Shown here: one piece after another, positions 1-7,335 of the stretch
Layout: each line of letters starts with the position of its first letter
Position numbering within the stretch: the first letter of the stretch is position 1
Source: a virus
IMG/VR virus record: IMGVR_UViG_3300009151_000125
Location: 1-44,005 of that record
Direction: 5' to 3' (one strand)
DNA: 44,005 bases
Position numbers and translations under genes: made by a program
The notes under the pieces: generated by a model
Told to the model about the DNA's origin: nothing
Databases searched by the model: none
Seen by the model: the letters and a program-made list of their open reading frames with translations, nothing else

Positions 1-318
1 TAATATCCATTTTCCTTCATACCAAAATAAAATACCTAATGAACCATCCAGTTTTTCAAATACTTCAAAAGGTTCATTTGGTATTTCTTCTGGTTTGTGT
101 TCTTCGATATTAAAAAACTTATCAAACCCTTTGGCAATAACATTCCCTTCTTGGTCTAAAATAAGACCACGACATTGTTTGGTGATTTCATCCCACTTAT
201 TTTCATACTGACAAGTACGAGAATAATTCCAAATAGAAATAGGAAGGGTCGGGTGGTTATTTTTAACCACCAAACCCTTCTCCAAATAATCATTTAATAT
301 GTTTAAATCAAATTTCAT
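1..318 (-). CDS. RNA ligase, T4 Rnl1-like (N-terminal part; gene runs off the left edge)
   Basis: The minus strand from the ATG at 318 reads open to base 1, giving 106 residues with no stop, so this is the 5' part of a longer gene. It contains CRGLI at residues 49-53, KFFN at 67-70 and FEKLDGSLG at 87-95. KxDG is nucleotidyltransferase motif I, in which the Lys (K89) takes the AMP. The Lys position is close to that of T4 RNA ligase 1 (K99) and unlike Rnl2 (K35). In the Rnl1 family the enzyme seals 5'-phosphate and 3'-OH RNA ends, classically cut tRNA. Its ATG overlaps the stop of the upstream gene (TAATG), so the two are translationally coupled. A kinase and a phosphoesterase follow in the same operon. 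The C-terminal motifs are not visible here. Confidence 0.85.
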   Translation of the reverse strand, partial: MKFDLNILNDYLEKGLVVKNNHPTLPISIWNYSRTCQYENKWDEITKQCRGLILDQEGNVIAKGFDKFFNIEEHKPEEIPNEPFEVFEKLDGSLGILFWYEGKWIL

Positions 319-530
319 TATTTTTTAATAACCATATTTGTGTTTGCCATTGGAAGACGTAATACCGGAGTTGATTTTTCAAATTCATCTTTTTGCATTA
401 CTTCATAAAATCCTTCCAATACTTTTACTGTTGGAACATTTTCATATTTGAATAATATTGTTGAAGTTTCTAAAGAACCTTCGGTTACTTTAACTGATTT
501 TGTTGTTGTGTTAAATTGTAATGTTTGCAT
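318..530 (-). CDS. hypothetical protein, 70 aa
   Basis: This is a small acidic/neutral protein lying between the P-loop kinase and the RNA ligase on the same strand. Its stop overlaps the ligase start. I recognise no family. It has no signal peptide or membrane segment and ends in a basic KK. The position suggests co-expression with the RNA repair genes, but no function can be assigned. The region just upstream (531-563) is T-rich on the plus strand and holds nothing else. Confidence 0.65.
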   Translation of the reverse strand: MQTLQFNTTTKSVKVTEGSLETSTILFKYENVPTVKVLEGFYEVMQKDEFEKSTPVLRLPMANTNMVIKK

Positions 531-563
531 GCGATTGTTTTTTTTTTGTTTTATTTTAATTTA

Positions 564-971
564 TTATAAAGAGATTTGAAATCTTTCTTTCATTTGTTTT
601 ATTTTTTCTTCAGGAACTCCATGAGTATTAACTCCTCCATGTCTATTTTCCACAATAATTGTATGAACTCTATACCCATATTTTTTTGCGATTATTTGAT
701 AAAATCTCATTTCCCATTCCTGAGTAAATGTATTAGATATTACAATATTACGAAAAAAAAGTGGTCTAAACAAGCTTGGGTGCATCCAATACTGAACTTT
801 TCTTTTGCACCAGTCATGGGCATCCTTAAGTTTTGAACCATCAAATTCATATTTACCATTTTTCATAAAGAATTGGTCAGCCTCAAATATTTGCCAAGGT
901 TTCCCCAAGGATTTTGCAATTGTGGATTTGCCAGCACCTGGTAATCCTCTAATGATATATAAATTTTTCAT
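564..971 (-). CDS. P-loop polynucleotide-kinase-like protein (AAA_33 / N4BP2L1-like)
   Basis: A 135-residue single-domain kinase fold. Walker A GLPGAGKST is at residues 9-17, followed by the acidic FEADQFF (about 29-35), AHDWC (51-55), and NTFTQEWEM near residue 80, a strand-helix typical of the NEDD4-binding-protein-2-like P-loop kinases related to the kinase part of T4 Pnk and bacterial Pnkp. Such enzymes phosphorylate 5'-OH nucleic acid ends. There is no fused phosphatase domain, but a separate metallophosphoesterase gene lies 380 bp upstream in the same operon and an RNA ligase lies downstream. Together they make a split Pnkp-like healing and sealing set. Substrate specificity (RNA or other) is inferred. 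Confidence 0.75.
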   Translation of the reverse strand: MKNLYIIRGLPGAGKSTIAKSLGKPWQIFEADQFFMKNGKYEFDGSKLKDAHDWCKRKVQYWMHPSLFRPLFFRNIVISNTFTQEWEMRFYQIIAKKYGYRVHTIIVENRHGGVNTHGVPEEKIKQMKERFQISL

Positions 972-973
972 TA

Positions 974-1297
974 TTAATCTAAACTATTTTTTATATTCCA
1001 TATATTAAAAAAATCAAATTCATTATCTTTTTCCCACCCGTGTAATCTCATACTAATTTCGTTTCGGGTTTCCAAGGATAATGCTTTTGCAATAACTTCT
1101 CTACTTATTGGATGAATCATTTGAACCATACTAATAAAATTACTTCCAGTATTTGGTAAATCAATTATCCTACCAATTTTTTCATCACGATAATCTTCAT
1201 CACTAAAAAAAATATTCCAAAATTTAATACAAACCTCCCTGAGTTCGTTAAACGATTCATCTTTGGGAGGTTTGTAAAATAATTCTATCGTATTCAT
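974..1297 (-). CDS. hypothetical protein, 107 aa
   Basis: Lies 2 bp upstream of the kinase gene on the same strand, so it is very probably co-transcribed. It is mixed alpha/beta in composition, rich in acidic and aromatic residues (for example FWNIFFSDEDY), with no signal peptide or membrane helix. I do not recognise a family. A TATATTTG box sits on the minus strand at 1328-1321, 31 nt upstream of the start, and may drive this gene and the repair cassette behind it. Confidence 0.65.
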   Translation of the reverse strand: MNTIELFYKPPKDESFNELREVCIKFWNIFFSDEDYRDEKIGRIIDLPNTGSNFISMVQMIHPISREVIAKALSLETRNEISMRLHGWEKDNEFDFFNIWNIKNSLD

Positions 1298-1348
1298 TAC
1301 TTATTTATTGATTGTGAAGACAAATATAACAAATTAACCAACAACTCC

Positions 1349-1993
1349 TTATATATCATCTAAATGATGATCACTTTTTAATGTGTTATATGATATGGGT
1401 CTTCCTGATAATTTCCTTACAATATCATCAATATCATACGGCATCAAATCATTACCGTCCATACCAACATCCATAGATCTACCAGTCATATACTTTCCTT
1501 CTTTAGGTGTGTGTAGATGACCAAACAAATGGAATACACCTTTCTTCATATCGTGCCAAGAACAGATAGGATAATGACACATAATAAACCTGTGTGTAGT
1601 TTTATTGGTATACTCCAAGTGTAAGTAGTTTTGAACACTCGTAAATAACTTTTGAATGTCTCCTCTATTTCTTTCTATATGCGTATCATGATTACCGAGC
1701 ACAAGATGTATTTCCTTACATATAATTCTATTACGAAACTCTTCAATCATTTCAAATCCACCAAAACTCCAATCTCCAAGATTTATTAAAATATCATCTT
1801 GACCAACCGCCTCATTAATGTTATTCACAATAGCGGCATTCATTTTATCCAAAGTGGCAAAATCTCTAGTTTGTTTTTCTGGTACATCACCATTTGGTAA
1901 CCTCCAATTAGTTATTCCTCGGCAGATATTTTTATGTGCATAGTGACAATCTGAAGTCAACCATACTTTTCTATCGTTATTAATCTTTATCAT
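1349..1993 (-). CDS. calcineurin-like metallophosphoesterase
   Basis: The full set of metallophosphoesterase motifs is present in order: SDCHYAH (DxH type, residues ~14-20), NLGDW (GD, ~71-75), LGNHDTH (GNHD, ~98-104), MCHYP (~138-142) and FGHLHTP (GHxH, ~157-163). At 214 residues it is a compact single-domain enzyme with two metals expected in the active site. Phage members act on phosphomonoesters or phosphodiesters. The neighbouring kinase and RNA ligase make removal of 2',3'-cyclic or 3'-phosphate ends from cut RNA a plausible role, as in the central domain of bacterial Pnkp, but this is inference. A TATCTTTG box lies exactly 12 nt upstream of the ATG. Confidence 0.85.
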   Translation of the reverse strand: MIKINNDRKVWLTSDCHYAHKNICRGITNWRLPNGDVPEKQTRDFATLDKMNAAIVNNINEAVGQDDILINLGDWSFGGFEMIEEFRNRIICKEIHLVLGNHDTHIERNRGDIQKLFTSVQNYLHLEYTNKTTHRFIMCHYPICSWHDMKKGVFHLFGHLHTPKEGKYMTGRSMDVGMDGNDLMPYDIDDIVRKLSGRPISYNTLKSDHHLDDI

Positions 1994-1997
1994 AAAG

Positions 1998-2005
1998 CAA
2001 AGATA
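1998..2005 (-). promoter_or_regulatory. host-type promoter box TATCTTTG, leaderless spacing
   Basis: Reads TATCTTTG on the minus strand, matching the Bacteroidetes -7 consensus TAnnTTTG. Its first base is 12 nt before the ATG of the metallophosphoesterase gene, so transcription should begin at or next to the start codon. Confidence 0.6.
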
Positions 2006-2009
2006 AGAA

Positions 2010-2264
2010 TTATTCTGAAATTAAAAAAACCGCATTTTGTTTACCGGCATAAAGACCGATAATGTTATAATCGTAAAACTCTTCAGCTTCACTCATTGTC
2101 ATAAGGTCTCTCTCACAAAGAATGGTGAGAATTTTCTGTTTTGAATATAAGATTCTTGGACCATTACCAAATTCTTCTACGATTCCAATAATTGCATCAT
2201 CAAGACCGTCTAATATAACGGCCCCTTCGGCAAATTCGTGAATATCGTAATTGTTTATTATCAT
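2010..2264 (-). CDS. hypothetical phage protein, 84 aa
   Basis: A small acidic protein whose sequence (LDGLDDAIIGI near the N-terminus, a central YSKQKILTIL, a C-terminal half with EAEEF and NIIGLYAG) resembles a small conserved protein seen in many large phages. I cannot name a function. It lies 17 bp upstream of the metallophosphoesterase gene on the same strand but is separated from it by that gene's own promoter box. No SD-like motif precedes its ATG. Confidence 0.65.
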   Translation of the reverse strand: MIINNYDIHEFAEGAVILDGLDDAIIGIVEEFGNGPRILYSKQKILTILCERDLMTMSEAEEFYDYNIIGLYAGKQNAVFLISE

Positions 2265-2327
2265 TTGTTGTTAAAATGTAGATTTAATTTATAAAAATGT
2301 CAAATAATAAAAACGCGAAATTGGAGG

Positions 2328-2335
2328 TATTTATA
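2328..2335 (+). promoter_or_regulatory. phage-type promoter box TATTTATA
   Basis: TATTTATA lies 21 nt upstream of the ATG at 2349, at the head of the plus-strand virion-protein block. The same octamer recurs before many genes in the window. Confidence 0.5.
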
Positions 2336-2348
2336 TAAAATAATAATT

Positions 2349-3545
2349 ATGAGAGGATATTTTGGATTAGGTCAATTATCACCATCAGAAAAATCTGATA
2401 TTTTAGACCAACACAAACATGTTTATAACGGATATAAATCAATGTTACCACAAGTTTCAAATACACAACCATTATATGTGCAAGATTATGCCAATGATAA
2501 AAATGGAATTACTGTGAACAATAAAGGTGAAGTTAAACATTATACAAACTTTGGAATTAATGAACAGGTTTCTAAAGAATCTATGTGTGAATGTGGTGGA
2601 ATGATGTATGAAGGCGTTTGTAATGAATGTGGATCAAGTTATATGGAAGAAGGGACAAATGAAGGTAGTGGTGAATCTGAAATGTGTGAATGTGGTGGAA
2701 TGATGCATGAAGGTGTTTGTAATGAATGTGGTTCAGGTTATATGGAAGAAGAAACTGGTCATTTAGATGACATTTATAATGTAGAAGATTTTGATCCAAA
2801 AGCAGGGTTTGATTATATTGAAGGTTCATCAAATGATGTAGATACTTTTGAAAAAAAGCATAAAAAGTTATCTAAAAATGGTGAAATGGAAGAACAAGGT
2901 GGTAATGCTGCAGATATGGATGTTGATGATGTTGATTCAGCATTTGATTTCGAATCAGAAGGACCAGGTATGGGAGATTCTTACCCTGTAACTGAAGAAG
3001 GAAATATGGATGACCCTGAAATTACTTACGATACTATGGAATCTGCTTGGATGGATGAAGAATTAGATGAAGTTGATATATCAGGATCTCAAGGAATATA
3101 TGCGGATATGGAACCAGCATATGATTTTGATAGTGGTGGAGCAGGACCAGCAGGACCTTATCAAAGAAGAAATGAACATGAATTTAGACCAAATGTTGAT
3201 TTAGGAAAATCTTTTGAAAAATTGAAAGATAAAAAAAGTGATAAACATGGTATAGAATCATTCTTTAAGAATAAATTAAAAAGTTCCACAGATGAGGAGT
3301 TTTCACCTAATGAACATGAATCTGGATACGAAGGTGAAGATGAAGATGCATATTGGGAAAAAGATTTGGCACCAGATGAGCTTGATTTAGATTTAGATAA
3401 ATTTAATCCTAAAGACAAATCTTGGGAAGAAATTAAATCTCATACCGGAGATTGGGATGAAATTGATGAAGATTTACAAGAATCATTTATACATCAAAAA
3501 AATAAAATCATGGAAATGATGAATAGAATGAAAGTTATAAAATAA
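2349..3545 (+). CDS. acidic probable virion protein with duplicated Cys4 module
   Basis: A 398-residue, very acidic protein. The N-terminus (LSPSEKSDIL then a His-rich stretch) resembles the short helical N-termini of several other genes here. It then carries GINEQV at residues 69-74, a possible prohead-protease site. Two near-identical units follow at about residues 79-102 and 112-135, each of the form CxC-x7-CxxC (CECGGMM then GVCNECG), probably one zinc site per unit. The rest is low-complexity acidic sequence that ends in a basic helix. First gene of a plus-strand run of five probable structural proteins. Function unknown; an internal or scaffold-like virion protein is my best guess. Confidence 0.7.
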   Translation: MRGYFGLGQLSPSEKSDILDQHKHVYNGYKSMLPQVSNTQPLYVQDYANDKNGITVNNKGEVKHYTNFGINEQVSKESMCECGGMMYEGVCNECGSSYMEEGTNEGSGESEMCECGGMMHEGVCNECGSGYMEEETGHLDDIYNVEDFDPKAGFDYIEGSSNDVDTFEKKHKKLSKNGEMEEQGGNAADMDVDDVDSAFDFESEGPGMGDSYPVTEEGNMDDPEITYDTMESAWMDEELDEVDISGSQGIYADMEPAYDFDSGGAGPAGPYQRRNEHEFRPNVDLGKSFEKLKDKKSDKHGIESFFKNKLKSSTDEEFSPNEHESGYEGEDEDAYWEKDLAPDELDLDLDKFNPKDKSWEEIKSHTGDWDEIDEDLQESFIHQKNKIMEMMNRMKVIK

Positions 3546-3605
3546 AATAGAAATTTTTATAACTTTTGATTTCTTTTAAAGTATTTTTTTATAAATTATT
3601 TCATT

Positions 3606-3908
3606 ATGGAAATTAAAGAAATTGTTAGTTATTTTTTAAACAGTGATTCAAACATTTTAGAAGTATCATTCAGAACTATTAATGATGAAGAAGATGTTTT
3701 AAGAACTGATAATATTGATTATTCTGTTGTTTCGGAATATGGTTTTGAGTTAGAGACAGAGTCCTTTAATTTTTTTAGTGAAGACTTTGAGGAAGATTTA
3801 GTTCTTGAAGAAGATAAGATAGAGTTAGATGAAGACGAACTCATATCTTTTCTTAACGAATATTATACAATCAATCAAGAATCTTTACCAAAATCAGAAT
3901 TTTATTAA
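3606..3908 (+). CDS. hypothetical acidic protein, 100 aa
   Basis: A short, strongly acidic protein (repeated E/D runs in its second half) with no cysteine, signal peptide or membrane helix. I recognise no family. It lies 60 bp after the Cys4-module protein, and its 3' end overlaps the 3' end of the convergent lipoprotein gene by 4 bp. The upstream spacer is AT-rich with an imperfect TATTTATA-like sequence. Confidence 0.6.
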   Translation: MEIKEIVSYFLNSDSNILEVSFRTINDEEDVLRTDNIDYSVVSEYGFELETESFNFFSEDFEEDLVLEEDKIELDEDELISFLNEYYTINQESLPKSEFY

Positions 3909-4456
3909 GGACCAGTACGAGTTAGACTGAATATGATTTTATATTCAGGACCATTTTTTCCGTATGGTGCAAAATCAAACCCTGATAACTGAAGACTTTC
4001 AGGTAAATCACTATCAATATGTAGTGTTATTCTTCTATATGACTTTTCATTAATTGGAATATAATCAAACTGAATTTTACCCAAGTCATAAGCATTGTAA
4101 CTATAAGGAACTCTATTATAGAATATTTCATTTGGAGATTCTCCATATTGCCATATATCTCGTAATGATCCTGTAGTTGTTCTCATTATCCAATTCATTC
4201 TGATTGATGCGTAATCAAAATGTATATAAAAATCATTAACTTTTATGTAATTAAATGGGTTTGGTAGCATTGAATCCCGAAAAATTGCATTGGATAGATA
4301 GGTACTATCTATCACAACAGCATGTGATGTTGTTATAATTGTCATTTTACTTACAACATATTTTCCACTTAAAGTTAAATCGCTAACATTTGTGGTATAT
4401 TTCTCACATGAAATGAAAAAGAAAGTAATTATTAAAAAAGATATAAGTTTATTCAT
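3905..4456 (-). CDS. predicted lipoprotein, 183 aa
   Basis: Begins with a classic signal peptide (MNKLISFLIITFFF) and lipobox ISC at residues 15-17, so it should be lipidated at Cys17. The mature part is beta-rich without a recognisable domain. Phage lipoproteins often act at the host envelope, for example in superinfection exclusion, but nothing here shows this directly. It is the only minus-strand gene within the 2349-9029 plus-strand block and has its own host-type box (TACCTTTG) 12 nt before the ATG. Independent expression, perhaps early, is therefore likely. Confidence 0.75.
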   Translation of the reverse strand: MNKLISFLIITFFFISCEKYTTNVSDLTLSGKYVVSKMTIITTSHAVVIDSTYLSNAIFRDSMLPNPFNYIKVNDFYIHFDYASIRMNWIMRTTTGSLRDIWQYGESPNEIFYNRVPYSYNAYDLGKIQFDYIPINEKSYRRITLHIDSDLPESLQLSGFDFAPYGKNGPEYKIIFSLTRTGP

Positions 4457-4460
4457 ATCG

Positions 4461-4468
4461 CAAAGGTA
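4461..4468 (-). promoter_or_regulatory. host-type promoter box TACCTTTG, leaderless spacing
   Basis: TACCTTTG on the minus strand starts exactly 12 nt before the lipoprotein ATG, matching TAnnTTTG and predicting an mRNA that begins at the start codon. Confidence 0.6.
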
Positions 4469-4491
4469 TGAGTTTTTGGTGAAATAAAAAA

Positions 4492-4499
4492 TATTTATT
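4492..4499 (+). promoter_or_regulatory. phage-type box TATTTATT, 11 nt before ATG
   Basis: TATTTATT begins 11 nt before the start codon at 4503, the spacing shared by the leaderless class in this window. Confidence 0.5.
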
Positions 4500-4502
4500 C
4501 AT

Positions 4503-4823
4503 ATGACTTTAGATGTAGATTTTTTAATTAATTTTTTAAAAAAATATACCGACAATAAAAATGGAGGTGAAATTAGAGAACAAGATTCTCCTGCAGCTGC
4601 TCCGGCACCTGAACCATCATCAGGGGGAAGTACTGCAGGATCATCTCCCTCAGGTAAGACACCTAAAAAGTGGTCAACAGGACTTACTAGAGGAAAGGCA
4701 AATCCAGTAGGTAACACAAAATGGGAAAGTGGAAGAACCTTAGGAAAAACATATATGAATGACCCTCATTACCAATGGACTTCAGGAAGACAAATGGGAA
4801 AAACAGGTGGATCCGATTACTAA
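4503..4823 (+). CDS. small protein with three W-x(2)-G-x(3)-GK repeats
   Basis: A 106-residue protein in three parts: a helical N-terminus with IREQD at 24-28, a Pro/Ala/Ser/Gly linker, and a C-terminal array of three copies of W-[ST/ES/TS]-G-x3-GK (WSTGLTRGK, WESGRTLGK, WTSGRQMGK) about 18-19 residues apart. The basic repeats suggest binding to DNA or to another virion component. I recognise no named family. It lies in the virion-protein block, and the IxEQ motif after a helical N-terminus resembles its neighbours. The start is fixed by the promoter-like box 11 nt upstream. Confidence 0.7.
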   Translation: MTLDVDFLINFLKKYTDNKNGGEIREQDSPAAAPAPEPSSGGSTAGSSPSGKTPKKWSTGLTRGKANPVGNTKWESGRTLGKTYMNDPHYQWTSGRQMGKTGGSDY

Positions 4824-4831
4824 AACCGATA

Positions 4832-4839
4832 TATTTATA
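4832..4839 (+). promoter_or_regulatory. phage-type promoter box TATTTATA
   Basis: TATTTATA lies 20 nt upstream of the ATG at 4852, between two closely spaced plus-strand genes. It could give the following four genes their own late transcript. Confidence 0.5.
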
Positions 4840-4851
4840 AAATAAACCATT

Positions 4852-6090
4852 ATGCAAGATTTGAGTTTTTACGTTTCAAAAAATGGAAGATATATGATGA
4901 TGGAAAGTTCTATCTATGATAGAGTTCACAATCAATATGCCGACATTAATAACTTAAGTTTTTCTGATCTAATTAATATTATTGGAGAAAATGTTGGGTT
5001 TATGACTCAAAATTTAAAATCTGACTTACGAGAACTCTCATCTTTTACAAGAAAAACCGCATATAACGTTTTTGAATCTTTTGAAGCCGATAAGAAATTA
5101 TCATTAATGATGGAATATGAAGTTAAATTTGGAACATCATTATTGAAAGAATCAATCTCAAATCCAAATCAAATTATAAAAGAAACATGGAATTGGATTA
5201 AAGAAAAAACACAACTTTTAGAACAAACTTATAATCCATTTAATAAAGATTTTTATTCAGGTTCAAATTGGAAAAAAGCTGGAGAAAATGTTGTAAATGA
5301 TGTTACAAGTACCGCTAAAAGTGTCGGTAATGCAGCATTACATCCTGTAGATACTGTGAATCAAGGAATTGATTGGGTTAAAAAAAATGGTATTGGTGGA
5401 GTAATGGAAAAAATTAGAGATGGACTTTATAGTGGTACAGGAACTGCAATTCAAATATTTTTACAGTTTACAGGAGTAGGTAATGTTGCAATTGGAATTG
5501 TATGGGGATCAATGTTAGTTTATGATCTTTATAAAGTTTTTTCCGGAAAAGATTGGAGTTGGTTAAATATTTTATTTGACACTTTAGGTGTAATTTCAGG
5601 TGGAGCAGTTAAAGCACTTAAAGGTGCTATGTCAGGACTCAAAATTGCTGAAGGAGGTGGAACTGCTGGTATGAAAGCGGGAATCACCAAATTAGCAGAA
5701 TCACCAGAAACAAAAGGATTTATGTCAATGATTTTGAATGGAATTTCAAAAGTTTGGGAGGGAATAAAAAGTGCCGGTACTTGGTTATCAGAAAAATTAG
5801 GATTAAAATGGGCATCGGATTTATTGGGTAAAGCTGAAACATTTTTATCTGAAAATATTTTAAAACCTATTGGAAATGGACTTGGATTAAAAAGTGTTGG
5901 AAGTAAAATGGTAGGTGGAGCAACAGCTGGTGAAGCTACTCGTCAGTCATTAATTGGTACGACAAAAAGTAAAATAATAAATAAAGGAATAAATAAAGGA
6001 ATTGATTTAGCTAGTGGAGATGCGACATCTGTTGCATCACAGGATATGTCAGCATCAATTGCCGATGAGTTTGCAAATTATGCATTTTAA
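4852..6090 (+). CDS. probable virion/ejection protein with hydrophobic segment, 412 aa
   Basis: The N-terminal ~100 residues are helical and charged, followed by LLEQT at 122-126. A long Gly/Ala-rich and hydrophobic segment follows (about 195-225, for example GVGNVAIGIVWGSMLVYDLY) and then WLNILFDTLGVISGG, which resembles the small helical hydrophobic domains that precede toxin or pore-forming domains. The C-terminus is Gly/Ser/Ala-rich. No catalytic motif is visible. It is followed after 9 bp by the peptidoglycan-binding protein. Together they could be internal proteins that enter the host envelope with the DNA, but that is inference. Confidence 0.65.
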   Translation: MQDLSFYVSKNGRYMMMESSIYDRVHNQYADINNLSFSDLINIIGENVGFMTQNLKSDLRELSSFTRKTAYNVFESFEADKKLSLMMEYEVKFGTSLLKESISNPNQIIKETWNWIKEKTQLLEQTYNPFNKDFYSGSNWKKAGENVVNDVTSTAKSVGNAALHPVDTVNQGIDWVKKNGIGGVMEKIRDGLYSGTGTAIQIFLQFTGVGNVAIGIVWGSMLVYDLYKVFSGKDWSWLNILFDTLGVISGGAVKALKGAMSGLKIAEGGGTAGMKAGITKLAESPETKGFMSMILNGISKVWEGIKSAGTWLSEKLGLKWASDLLGKAETFLSENILKPIGNGLGLKSVGSKMVGGATAGEATRQSLIGTTKSKIINKGINKGIDLASGDATSVASQDMSASIADEFANYAF

Positions 6091-6099
6091 TAGAAAAAT

Positions 6100-7326
6100 A
6101 TGAAAATTAATAAAAACAAAACATTAGAGAGAGTCTTACTAATGATGAAATATGACTTAAATAAAACTTTAAGTGAAAATTCAAATGTGGTTAAAAAAGA
6201 ATTTTCCGAACAATTAAATGAAGCACCTCCAAGAGTAAAACCAATAGCACCAAAAATGAATATAGGTGCTGCAAAAGTTGCAAGAACTTCATCAATTACT
6301 AGACTTAAAAATGCCGCACAAAATGGGCCTTTAAGCGCTGTACAAAGATCTCAATTTGGTAAAGATTTATTACAAAAACAAGTTCAGGTATATGCAAGTA
6401 CTAAATTACCTAATGGGTCATATCCAACAGTTGCTCAACAAAGAGCATATGCAAAACAATTAGTGTCAAATGGTACTATTACAAATCAAATAAATAAAAT
6501 TGCTGGAAAGAATGCGGGAACACCTGGAATTGTAACTACAGGAAACACTTCTAAAAATACAAAAACTCCAACACCAAAAGACGCAGGAATAATAACCCAA
6601 CTTAAACAATCATTTACCGGTGCTAACTGGAAAAAGATTTTTGCATATGCAGTCGGAATTGGAGGACTTAGCGCTGGTGTTTGGTATTTCTTTTTAAGAG
6701 ATACTGCCAATGTTAGTCTATGTTTATTAGATAGTTTAACAGATGAAGAAATTTTACAATTAAATGGTAGTACTACAGGTAATATAACAAGAACTAAAAT
6801 TGGTAATAAAATTGCCGATCTTAATGGAGGTCTTGTTTTTGGATTAGATAATGGTAAAGTAACCACCGGTAATGGAAAATATAAAGGTACCTATTCTTGT
6901 GATGGAAATAATATTAAAGTTGAAATTGCTGGAGCTGTATTTACAATTGTTGGAGGAAATGGTGGTGGAGGAAATGGTGGTGGAGGAAATGGTAGTCAAG
7001 GACAATATAAACAATGTTCTGAAACATTACCAATCGCTATGTATTGTAAAAACTCAACAGTTAGTAGAGTACAAGGATGCTTAAATATTAAACAAGATGG
7101 AGCATTTGGACCTTTAACATCTCAAGCATTAGTAAATAAAGGTGTTGATGGACAATCTATTACTCAAGCATCTATTGATAAAGTATGTGGTGGTGGATCT
7201 AGCGGACAACCCGAACAAGAAAAAGACCCATCAACTGCGTTATCTGATGATTTAAGTAGTCAACCGGCAACAGGAGTATCACAATCTACAACAGTTGCAT
7301 CAACACAAGGTGATCAAAATTTATAA
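6100..7326 (+). CDS. membrane-anchored peptidoglycan-binding protein (probable virion protein)
   Basis: 408 residues. A basic N-terminus carries FSEQLNEA at 35-42. A Lys/Thr/Pro-rich region, one transmembrane helix (about 181-199, VGIGGLSAGVWYFFL), a beta-rich segment with paired cysteines and a flexible GGNGGGG linker follow. A peptidoglycan-binding PG_binding_1-type domain lies at about 316-352 (VQGCLNIKQDGAFGPLTSQAL: the VQ..L...DG.FGP.T..AL signature). The C-terminus is disordered. The domain order suggests a protein that spans the inner membrane or virion lumen and docks on the host cell wall. An alternative in-frame start is the MM at residues 15-16. Confidence 0.75.
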   Translation: MKINKNKTLERVLLMMKYDLNKTLSENSNVVKKEFSEQLNEAPPRVKPIAPKMNIGAAKVARTSSITRLKNAAQNGPLSAVQRSQFGKDLLQKQVQVYASTKLPNGSYPTVAQQRAYAKQLVSNGTITNQINKIAGKNAGTPGIVTTGNTSKNTKTPTPKDAGIITQLKQSFTGANWKKIFAYAVGIGGLSAGVWYFFLRDTANVSLCLLDSLTDEEILQLNGSTTGNITRTKIGNKIADLNGGLVFGLDNGKVTTGNGKYKGTYSCDGNNIKVEIAGAVFTIVGGNGGGGNGGGGNGSQGQYKQCSETLPIAMYCKNSTVSRVQGCLNIKQDGAFGPLTSQALVNKGVDGQSITQASIDKVCGGGSSGQPEQEKDPSTALSDDLSSQPATGVSQSTTVASTQGDQNL

Positions 7327-7335
7327 TATTAAAAT

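Noticed and set aside
2581-2832. His/Leu-rich minus-strand frame opposite the Cys4 repeats
   Set aside because: Its repeats are simply the complement of the duplicated plus-strand codons; the plus strand encodes the meaningful motif.
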